In this document: one piece after another, positions 35,001 through 42,071 of the stretch | How positions within the stretch are numbered: position 1 is the first letter of the stretch | Layout: each line of letters begins with the position of its first letter | NCBI RefSeq assembly: GCF_001553785.1 | Contig: NZ_LOJP01000001.1 | Coordinates: 2,466,893 to 2,508,963 of the forward strand | From: Actinoplanes sp. TFC3 | GTDB lineage: Bacteria > Actinomycetota > Actinomycetes > Mycobacteriales > Micromonosporaceae | Reading direction: 5' to 3' | DNA: 42,071 nucleotides | The notes under the pieces: generated by a model | Seen by the model: only the letters and a program-made list of their open reading frames with translations | What the model was told of the DNA's origin: nothing | The model's database searches: none | Position numbers and translations under genes: made by a program

Positions 35001-35978
35001 TCACCTGAGCGGTTCCCACCAGGTCCGGTTGACGCGGTACCACTCGACCGTGGCGGCCAAGCTCCGATCAAAGGTGTGCCGCGGGGCGTAGCCGAGTTCG
35101 CCGGCCGTTTTGCTGTCATCGAGGCGGTAACGGCGGTCATGGCCGAGGCGGTCCGCGGCTGGGCGTATCAGGTCCGCAGAGGCTCCGCAGAGCTCCACGA
35201 GTTTCTCGGTGAGCTCACGGTTGGACAACTCGGTGCCACCGCCGACGTGGTAGACCTCGCCGGGCCGTCCCTTGAGCCGGACCAGTTCGACGGCCTCGAC
35301 ATGATCCTCGACGTGCAGCCAGTCCCGGCGCTGGCGGCCGTCGCCGTAGAGCGGCACAGGCCGGCCCCCCAGCAGGCTGATGATGAACGAGGGGATCAGC
35401 TTCTCGGGGTACTGGCGAGGGCCGTAGTTGTTGGAGCAGCGGGTGATCCTTACGTCCAGGCCGTAGGTCCGGTGGTAGGCCAGCACCAGCAGGTCGGCGG
35501 CGGCCTTGGCGGCAGCGTAGGGCGAGGTCGGGCACAGCGGGGCGGTCTCCGGCCAGGCGCCCTCCTCGATCGAGCCGTAAACCTCGTCGGTGGAGATGTG
35601 CACGAACACGGCCTGTCCGCCGTGGTGACGCCGGGCCGCGTCGAGCAGGTACTGGGTGCCGAGCACGTTGGTCCGCACGAAATCGTGGGGCCGCGCGATC
35701 GACCGGTCGACGTGGGTTTCCGCAGCAAAATGCACGACTGTGTCGTGGGCTGCGACCAGGCGGGCGGTCAGCACGGGGTCGCACACATCGCCGTGCACGA
35801 AGGTCAAACGGCGGTCGTGCTGCGCTTCGGCGAGGTTGGCGCGCCGCCCGGCGTACGTCAACAAGTCCAGCACGGTCACTCGCAGGTCGCGATCCCCGGG
35901 GTCGGCGAGCAGCCGGCGTACGTAGTGCGAGCCGATGAACCCGGCGCCGCCGGTGACCAGGACCCGCTCGCCGGTCAT
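35001..35978 (-). CDS. rmlB: dTDP-glucose 4,6-dehydratase
   Basis: 325 aa extended-SDR enzyme. It has the NAD loop V-T-G-G-A-G-F-I-G-S-H at residues 8-18, A-A-E-T-H-V-D-R-S-I, S-T-D-E-V-Y-G-S, and the catalytic Y-A-A-A-K. R-C-S-N-N-Y-G-P-R-Q-Y-P-E-K-L-I-P is diagnostic for RmlB. It converts dTDP-glucose to dTDP-4-keto-6-deoxyglucose, the first committed step to deoxysugars. The start ATG overlaps the stop of the upstream ketoreductase-like gene (ATGA). It is the last of three minus-strand sugar genes. Confidence 0.95.
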   Translation of the reverse strand: MTGERVLVTGGAGFIGSHYVRRLLADPGDRDLRVTVLDLLTYAGRRANLAEAQHDRRLTFVHGDVCDPVLTARLVAAHDTVVHFAAETHVDRSIARPHDFVRTNVLGTQYLLDAARRHHGGQAVFVHISTDEVYGSIEEGAWPETAPLCPTSPYAAAKAAADLLVLAYHRTYGLDVRITRCSNNYGPRQYPEKLIPSFIISLLGGRPVPLYGDGRQRRDWLHVEDHVEAVELVRLKGRPGEVYHVGGGTELSNRELTEKLVELCGASADLIRPAADRLGHDRRYRLDDSKTAGELGYAPRHTFDRSLAATVEWYRVNRTWWEPLR

Positions 35979-36727
35979 GCGGGGCTCCCGGCGTACAGCG
36001 GGGCGTAGCGGCGTACCAGGTCATCGAGGTCGTCGTTTGTGCCCTCGGGCAGGCGCAGACCGGGAAGCAGGCGGTGCAGTTTCGCGACTGACACCGTCAC
36101 TGCCGCCGGTGGCCGATCGGCGAACTCGATGTCCACGGGGCGAGCGAGCGCCGACTCCAGAGCAGCAACAACATCCAGCACGGGGTACGGCCGCCCGGTC
36201 GCGATGTTGATCACCTCGCCGCTGACGCCCGCCTGCACCAGGGCATCGACGACTCGTACCACGTCGGCGACATCGATCAGATCGCGGGCCGCGTGCCGGT
36301 GCACCAGAACCGAACCGGATTGCACCGCGTGCACCATGGCCGGGAAGAACTGGTGCGACCGCTGATACGGGCCCGCCGCGTGGCTGAGCCGCAGGATCAG
36401 CCAGGCCACACCGCTTCCGGCGATGAGATGCTCGATGCGCAGCTTGTGGCGGCCGAACGCGGAGGCCGGGCAAACCGGACCGTTCTCCCGCGCGGGAGAA
36501 CGGGTGCTGCCATACAGGGCGTGCGAGGCCGTGGAAAAGAAGATGACGGTACGGCGGTCCTGACGGCATTCGCGTACCACAGCAGCGACCAGGTCGGCCT
36601 CGCGGTCCAGTTCAGGCCCGGTCGCCGCGGTGCTCGAGGCTCCGGCGGCGATGGCGACCACGCCGCGGTGCCGCCCGGCCAGGCCGGCCAGGTTGCGGGC
36701 CAGGAAGCCGTTGCCGACGATGTCCAT
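35975..36727 (-). CDS. NAD-dependent epimerase-family protein, probable NDP-hexose 4-ketoreductase
   Basis: 250 aa, shorter than most extended SDRs (about 300). It begins M-D-I-V-G-N-G-F-L-A-R-N-L, an unusual short dinucleotide loop, then F-F-S-T-A-S-H-A-L-Y-G. Where the catalytic YxxxK is expected it has S-A-F-G-R-H-K, so Phe replaces Tyr while Lys stays. Later R-D-L-I-D-V-A-D-V-V and I-N-I-A-T-G-R-P-Y fit the sugar-binding half of the family. From context it would reduce the 4-keto group of a dTDP-2,6-dideoxyhexose. The missing Tyr raises doubt about catalysis or means another residue serves as acid. Confidence 0.75.
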   Translation of the reverse strand: MDIVGNGFLARNLAGLAGRHRGVVAIAAGASSTAATGPELDREADLVAAVVRECRQDRRTVIFFSTASHALYGSTRSPARENGPVCPASAFGRHKLRIEHLIAGSGVAWLILRLSHAAGPYQRSHQFFPAMVHAVQSGSVLVHRHAARDLIDVADVVRVVDALVQAGVSGEVINIATGRPYPVLDVVAALESALARPVDIEFADRPPAAVTVSVAKLHRLLPGLRLPEGTNDDLDDLVRRYAPLYAGSPA

Positions 36728-36733
36728 GCCCGG

Positions 36734-37678
<945 letters not shown>

Positions 37679-37729
37679 ACCTTGGTCAGCTCCCTTGAGT
37701 CGCACAGCCGCCGAGCAGTAGCGCAGCCA

Positions 37730-37758
37730 TTGACCGTCGTCGCGTATGGCTATCTAAT
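37730..37758 (+). promoter_or_regulatory. Sigma70-type promoter for a probable leaderless mRNA
   Basis: TTGACC (37730-37735), a 17-base spacer, then TCTAAT (37753-37758). The ATG of the 2,3-dehydratase begins at 37767, 9 bases after the -10 box, where transcription would start. No ribosome site precedes the ATG (sequence is ACTAAAGC), which supports a leaderless transcript. Confidence 0.65.
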
Positions 37759-37766
37759 ACTAAAGC

Positions 37767-39062
37767 ATGGGGATCGACGTCCGCAGCGATGTGATGGCGT
37801 GGTTCTCGGCGGTGCGTGCCCAGTCGCAGATGGACGTACGGCGCACCGCGCTGACGTCGTTGCCGGGGTGGCGCAGTGACCCGCACACCGGCGACCTGCG
37901 CCATGACAGCGGGCGTTTCTTCGCCGTCTCCGGGCTGGCTGTATACGAGCCCGGTGCCGGCCCGGCACAGTTCGAGCAGCCGGTTCTCGTTCAGCCGGAG
38001 ACCGGGATTCTGGGTCTGCTGAGCCGGGGGACCGGTGCCGGCCGGGAGTTCCTGCTGCAGGCGAAGGCCGAGCCCGGTAATCGCCACGGGCTTGAGCTGG
38101 CGCCGACCGTGCAGGCCACCCGCAGCAACTACCTGCGGGCCCATCACGGCCGGAAGGTGCTGTTCGCCGAGCTGTTCCGCGGAGCCCGGCAACCCCGGCT
38201 GGTCGATGTCGCGCAGTCCGAGCACGGAAGCTGGTTCTGGCGCAAGCGCAATCGCAACATGATCGTCGAGAACGTCGGCGAGATCGACGCGCCGGGAACG
38301 TACCGATGGTTCTCCCTGGCCCAGATCCATCGCCTGATGCAGCTCAACGATGTGGTGAACATGTCCGCGCGCTCCGTGCTGTCGTGCCTGCCGCCCGCCC
38401 GGCCGGCGCCCCGGGCCACCCATCCCGGCTCCGAACTGCGGGCGTGGCTCACCGACGTGCGCCGCGGCTGCCCCTTGTCGGCCACCGCCGTACCGCTGCG
38501 GGCGCTGACCGGATGGCGCCACGACAGCCACCGGATCCACCGTCCAGGCGATCCGCTGTTCGAGATCATCGGGGTGGAGGTGCGGGCGGTGGGGCGCGAG
38601 ATCGATCGCTGGGCGCAGCCCATTCTGCGGCCCGTCGCGACCGGCCTGGCCGCTTTCCTGGCAGTGCGGCGGTACGGCGTGCTGAACCTGCTGGTCCATG
38701 CCCGGTTCGAGGCGGGCCTGCCCGGGCGGGTCGAACTCGCGCCGACCGTGCAATGTGTGCCCGAACGGGCGGCAACCCTGCACGCGGCCCGGCGCCCGCC
38801 TCATCTTGACGCCGTGCTGGCGGCCGGACCGCGGCGGCGGCTGGTCGAGGTCACCTTGTCCGAGGAAGGCGGGCGGCTGTACCACGCCCGCAACCGGTAC
38901 CTGGTGGTCGAGGTGGATACCGCGGTGCCGGAAACCGAGCACTACCGCTGGATGACCCCGCACCAACTGCTGCATCTGGTGCGGCTGGGCGGATGCGTCA
39001 ACGTGCAGGCGCGCACCCTCATGGCGTGCCTGCGGGCCTGCCCCGATGCCGGAATCGACTGA
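37767..39062 (+). CDS. NDP-hexose 2,3-dehydratase
   Basis: 431 aa, built of two similar halves (about 1-215 and 220-431), as is usual in the family. Each half has a G-L-A-V-Y-like strand region, an L-A-P-T-V-Q motif (at about 112 and 327), an S-E-H-G-S / S-E-E-G-G segment followed by R-N-R, and ends in a R-S-V-L-S-C-L / R-T-L-M-A-C-L segment. F-L-L-Q-A-K-A-E-P-G-N in the first half is diagnostic. It removes the 2-hydroxyl of dTDP-4-keto-6-deoxyglucose to give the 3,4-diketo-2,6-dideoxy sugar, which the divergent aldo/keto reductase would then reduce. Its promoter appears leaderless. Confidence 0.9.
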   Translation: MGIDVRSDVMAWFSAVRAQSQMDVRRTALTSLPGWRSDPHTGDLRHDSGRFFAVSGLAVYEPGAGPAQFEQPVLVQPETGILGLLSRGTGAGREFLLQAKAEPGNRHGLELAPTVQATRSNYLRAHHGRKVLFAELFRGARQPRLVDVAQSEHGSWFWRKRNRNMIVENVGEIDAPGTYRWFSLAQIHRLMQLNDVVNMSARSVLSCLPPARPAPRATHPGSELRAWLTDVRRGCPLSATAVPLRALTGWRHDSHRIHRPGDPLFEIIGVEVRAVGREIDRWAQPILRPVATGLAAFLAVRRYGVLNLLVHARFEAGLPGRVELAPTVQCVPERAATLHAARRPPHLDAVLAAGPRRRLVEVTLSEEGGRLYHARNRYLVVEVDTAVPETEHYRWMTPHQLLHLVRLGGCVNVQARTLMACLRACPDAGID

Positions 39063-39083
39063 CCGATCTTGGAGGAGTCACCC

Positions 39084-39275
39084 GTGTCGAGCAAGACGTT
39101 TCTGTCCCTGGCATCCTGGCCGGAACCGGGGTCGCTGGACGGCGGCACCCACCCTGACCGGCGGCATGCCGGCGCGGCCGGGACCGCCGGTGCCGGACGT
39201 GACCGGCGGCCGGTGCAGCGGTCCGATGATGATGACCACGCGGGTTGCGGCACACCGGCGGGACGGATGCCGTGA
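39084..39275 (+). CDS. Small ORF coupled to the following membrane-protein gene
   Basis: 63 aa from GTG 39084 with an ideal GGAGGAG 6 bases upstream. It starts MSSKTFLSLASWPEPGS and continues as a Gly/Asp/Arg-rich, probably disordered tail with one Cys. Its TGA overlaps the GTG of the next gene (GTGA at 39272-39275), so reading it would carry ribosomes to that gene. It could be a real small protein, a precursor peptide or only a coupling leader. I recognise no family. Confidence 0.45.
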   Translation: MSSKTFLSLASWPEPGSLDGGTHPDRRHAGAAGTAGAGRDRRPVQRSDDDDHAGCGTPAGRMP

Positions 39276-40978
39276 CGCTTCGCCTCGTGCTGGCCGCTGC
39301 CTCGACGACGACAGCCCCGGCGGCGGCCATGGCCCTGTCCGCCGTAGCCGTCGTCTCGTCGCTGACCGCCGCGGGTCTGACGTTGCTCGGTGGCAACCGC
39401 AGCGACGATGACCCGCCCGAGACCCGGCTGACGCACCGCGGCACCGCGCTGGCCGCGGGTGCGGCATGGCTGCTGAGCGCCGGCGCGACCGGCCGGTGGT
39501 CGCCGCTAGTCGTGCTGCTGGCTGTTGTCGTCGTCGTGCTGGCCGGTGACCGCCGGGTGTCCCGCCGGGTACGCCTGATCGCAGCCGCGGCCACGGCCGT
39601 CATGCTGGCGCCCGGTGTCACGGTGCTGCACACCGGCGGCGCAGGACGGGCGTGGCAGATCGCCGGCGCAGCCGAACCCCTCGCAGCCGCCGCCGTGCTG
39701 GCTGCCGGTGTAGCCACCACGGTGCTGACGGGAGCGTCAGCACGCGTTGACCGCGCGCGGCTGTGGCGCTTCCTGCACGCTGCCCTGGCGCTGCTGGTTC
39801 TCGGCGCTGCCGCCTGCGCCGTTCTCGTGCTCAGTGACGACACCATCCGCCCATGGCTCGCGGGGCCGGCCACGGCGGTCGTCGTGACGCTGGGCGTGGC
39901 CCTCGCGGCTGTGGCCGCGGCCGTACTGGTACGACGCCCAGCAACCCCGGCCGCCGCCATCCTCGCCGCTGTCGTCGTCATCGTGGGCATGTTGGTCAAC
40001 CGTCCCGCGGCTACCCGGCTCCCGGAGCCCGCAGCCACCCCCGTACTCCGCCACCTCACCTCGCTTCCGGGCGCCCCGGCGGTCCTGGTGGTGCCCGGAC
40101 GGCCCGGTGTCAACGTCGTTCACCTGCTCACCGCGGGCGCGCAAGCCGGCACTCGTGCCGATGCGCTGATCGCGACGGCAGCGCGCCCCGGCGCCGGCGC
40201 CGGCTGGGCCGAGGTCCGGCTCGTTCCCGGCCGCAACCGCATCTGGTTGCGGGCGGCCGGCGTGCTGACGTCGATCGACCTCGACGCCGGGGAGGCCGCT
40301 CCCGCCGCCACGGTAGCCGCCGATCTGCCCGAGTGCGCCGCCACCGTTGCGGGCGGCTTGATCGCGGGCCGCTCCGTGCCGTGGCGGGGTTGCCCGGACG
40401 AGCAGCTCGCGCCGGCCGACGTCCGGGCACTGAATGCCACGGTGGACTTCCTCGCCGGCCGTGACGTGCCGGCCATCGCGTTGGCCAGCGACACCAGCCC
40501 GCGTGGCGTGCAGGCAGCCGCTGCGGTCCGGGCACGCGCCCGTGCCGCAGGGGTCCGGATCACCGGTCCGGGCGACTCCCGGGTGCCCTATCTGCTGACC
40601 TCCGGCTGGTCCACGGCCGACGGCATACTGCGGCGGGTGGCGGCCGACGTGCTGCCTGCCCAAGGCGTCTACCTGGCCCCCTGGCTGCTCAGCGCGGAAC
40701 TGCTCGACGTGCCGGCCGGTCAGGTCACCGGTCTCGACTTCGACCCCGGCAGCCCGGCCGCACACGCCTATCTGACCGCCCTGCACGAGGTCTTCCCCGA
40801 AGATCCTGCCTGCACCGGCGGTTACCGCTCGTTCGCCGGTGCCGAAGCGGCGGATCCGACGCCCGTACGTCTGTTCGCGAGTTCCCGCCTCGTGATGCCC
40901 GGCATGGACGGCCACGGCGGCACCCAGCGCTGGCTGCCGGACGGTGCTGTCACGGCGGTGACCGGACCGCTGGGCTGA
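39272..40978 (+). CDS. Polytopic membrane protein with large outer domain, unknown function
   Basis: 568 aa from GTG 39272. The first ~235 residues hold about 8 Ala/Val/Leu-rich membrane segments. The remaining ~330 residues are hydrophilic, probably outside the cell, with three Cys (C-A-A-T-V, R-G-C-P, D-P-A-C-T-G). The last ~200 residues (from about A-L-N-A-T-V-D-F-L, with A-L-A-S-D-T-S-P-R-G and G-V-Y-L-A-P-W-L) follow the alternating alpha/beta pattern of type 1 periplasmic binding proteins. A sensor or binding role at the membrane is likely; nothing links it to a given ligand. GTG and TGA overlap couples it to the preceding small ORF. Confidence 0.7.
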   Translation: MTLRLVLAAASTTTAPAAAMALSAVAVVSSLTAAGLTLLGGNRSDDDPPETRLTHRGTALAAGAAWLLSAGATGRWSPLVVLLAVVVVVLAGDRRVSRRVRLIAAAATAVMLAPGVTVLHTGGAGRAWQIAGAAEPLAAAAVLAAGVATTVLTGASARVDRARLWRFLHAALALLVLGAAACAVLVLSDDTIRPWLAGPATAVVVTLGVALAAVAAAVLVRRPATPAAAILAAVVVIVGMLVNRPAATRLPEPAATPVLRHLTSLPGAPAVLVVPGRPGVNVVHLLTAGAQAGTRADALIATAARPGAGAGWAEVRLVPGRNRIWLRAAGVLTSIDLDAGEAAPAATVAADLPECAATVAGGLIAGRSVPWRGCPDEQLAPADVRALNATVDFLAGRDVPAIALASDTSPRGVQAAAAVRARARAAGVRITGPGDSRVPYLLTSGWSTADGILRRVAADVLPAQGVYLAPWLLSAELLDVPAGQVTGLDFDPGSPAAHAYLTALHEVFPEDPACTGGYRSFAGAEAADPTPVRLFASSRLVMPGMDGHGGTQRWLPDGAVTAVTGPLG

Positions 40979-40985
40979 CCGGCGC

Positions 40986-42071
40986 TCACGACACGGCCAC
41001 GTCGCTCACCCGCACGGGCGGCATCGCCACGCGGGTTGGCACGTCCGTCCACTCGCGGGGCAGCGCGGGCACGGTCCGGCCGGTCTCGGTGATGCGGGAC
41101 AACAGCTCGACCGGGCTCTCGTTGAGGCGCACGTCGCGTACCGTGCCGGTCACCTCACCGTCCTCGACCAGGTAGACGCCGTCACGGGTCACCCCGGTCA
41201 GCATGAGCTTGGCCGGGTTCACCTCGCGCAGATACCACAGGCAGGTGACCAGCAACGCCCGGCGCGTGCCGCGGACCATGTCCTCGAGGCTGCCGGCGCC
41301 GCGAGCGCCGTCCATCACCAGGTTGCCGATCCAGGGCGTGAGAGGAGCCCGGCAGATCCGCGCGGAGTGCCTGGTCTGCACGAGAGCGTTCAGCACGCCG
41401 TTGTCGATCCATCGGGTCGGTGCCAGCGCCACGCCGGTGTCGAAGACGCTGCCGAGCGAGCCCGGGGAACGGACCACAGTGAACGGCCGGCAACCAAGCC
41501 CGGGTTCGGCCGGGTCGCTGCGGACGGTAATCGGCAGATCGGTGAGCCGCTCACCCAGCCGCGTACCGCCGGGGGAGGAGAAAACGCTGATCCCGTCGAG
41601 AGCGTCCTGCGCCCCGGCGGCGAGATAGAAGCGCACCATCAGGTCGGCGACGCACGAGGGTGCCAGCAACAGTTCGTAGCGCCCGGCCGGTAGTTCCACC
41701 TTGCGGCGCGCCGAGTCGAGCCGGTCGGTCAGTGCCTGATGGCGTTCCCGCAAGCCCAGCGCCGCCACGTCCACGCCTGCCGCACCGGTCCACGCGGCAG
41801 CGTCACCGTCCGGCTCGCGCACGGAAAGATCAAGCAGCGCGGACGTTGAGGTGTGCGTGCGGTGCAGGCCCGCCGAGGAGACCACTTCAGTGCTACGAAC
41901 ACGTTGCTGGGCGAATCCGTACGAGGCGCGGCGGGGGCCGGTCAGTTGCTGGAGCGAGTCCGCCAGCTCGCCGGCCACCGAGCGGAGCGCCGCCCCCGCC
42001 GGCTCCATCGCCACCGCCGCAAGGTCGCCGGCGGGCCCGCCGGCACCCGGGAGCAACGGTTCCCCGCCGGG
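40986..42071 (-). CDS. TldD/PmbA-family metalloprotease-related protein, C-terminal part
   Basis: At least 356 aa; the 5' end lies beyond the right edge, and the ~450-aa family size suggests about 100 residues are missing. The C-terminal features R-W-I-D-N-G-V-L, G-N-L-V-M, R-G-T-R-R-A-L-L-V-T-C-L-W-Y and T-G-V-T-R-D-G-V-Y-L-V-E-D-G-E fit the actinobacterial TldE/PmbA-like partner. TldD/TldE form a protease that cleaves unfolded or modified peptides. I see no HExxxH-type zinc motif, as expected for the TldE partner. Its stop is 8 bases from the stop of the convergent membrane-protein gene. It is probably outside the PKS cluster. Confidence 0.8.
   Translation of the reverse strand, partial: PGGEPLLPGAGGPAGDLAAVAMEPAGAALRSVAGELADSLQQLTGPRRASYGFAQQRVRSTEVVSSAGLHRTHTSTSALLDLSVREPDGDAAAWTGAAGVDVAALGLRERHQALTDRLDSARRKVELPAGRYELLLAPSCVADLMVRFYLAAGAQDALDGISVFSSPGGTRLGERLTDLPITVRSDPAEPGLGCRPFTVVRSPGSLGSVFDTGVALAPTRWIDNGVLNALVQTRHSARICRAPLTPWIGNLVMDGARGAGSLEDMVRGTRRALLVTCLWYLREVNPAKLMLTGVTRDGVYLVEDGEVTGTVRDVRLNESPVELLSRITETGRTVPALPREWTDVPTRVAMPPVRVSDVAVS

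Overview
The window is high-GC actinomycete DNA. It has GTG and TTG starts with GGAGG-type ribosome sites, many ATGA/GTGA gene overlaps, large modular type I polyketide synthase (PKS) genes and little intergenic DNA. Micromonosporaceae (Actinoplanes-like) is a guess only. It covers one side of a type I PKS gene cluster that continues past the left edge.

Layout. At 1-257 is the last part of a PKS that ends in a thioesterase. It is followed by a one-module PKS (261-6410; KS-AT-DH-ER-KR-ACP, predicted methylmalonyl, fully reducing). From 18353 down to 6433 runs a minus-strand operon whose genes mostly overlap. Its promoter-proximal half (EPSP-synthase-like/CoA-ligase fusion, acyl-CoA dehydrogenase, ChcA/FabL-type reductase, FadH-like dienoyl-CoA reductase) looks like a cassette that turns shikimate into cyclohexanecarboxyl-CoA. 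Its distal half is unusual: a synthetase-like protein, an unknown protein, a possible 21-residue ORF, an HMG-CoA reductase fused to an APH-type kinase, and a P-loop kinase of the thymidylate kinase type. I recognise no described pathway with this combination, and it is the best candidate for an undescribed system. A perfect 16-bp hairpin separates this operon from the starter PKS (25613-18471; loading AT-ACP, then KS-AT-DH-KR-ACP). The loading AT lacks the arginine that holds extender carboxylates, which fits a carboxyl-free starter such as cyclohexanecarboxyl-CoA.

A 641-bp divergent control region separates the starter PKS from a LuxR/LAL-type regulator (26255-28957). Then come an L-2-hydroxyglutarate oxidase, an MFS exporter and a CGNR-type regulator (one minus-strand unit), two small plus-strand genes, and a secreted S15/CocE-type hydrolase. 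The 35001-39062 block holds a 2,6-dideoxyhexose set: 4,6-dehydratase, 4-ketoreductase-like protein, aldo/keto reductase and, divergently, a 2,3-dehydratase with a probable leaderless promoter. The right end has a small ORF coupled to a membrane protein with a large outer domain, and the C-terminal part of a TldD/PmbA-family protein.

Taken together: the cassette makes an alicyclic CoA starter, the loading AT accepts it, module 1 adds malonate and reduces to an alkene or alcohol, further modules (one here, others to the left) extend, the thioesterase releases the chain, and a 2,6-dideoxy sugar is probably attached by a glycosyltransferase that lies outside the window. Function calls rest on motif recognition by eye; no database search was run.
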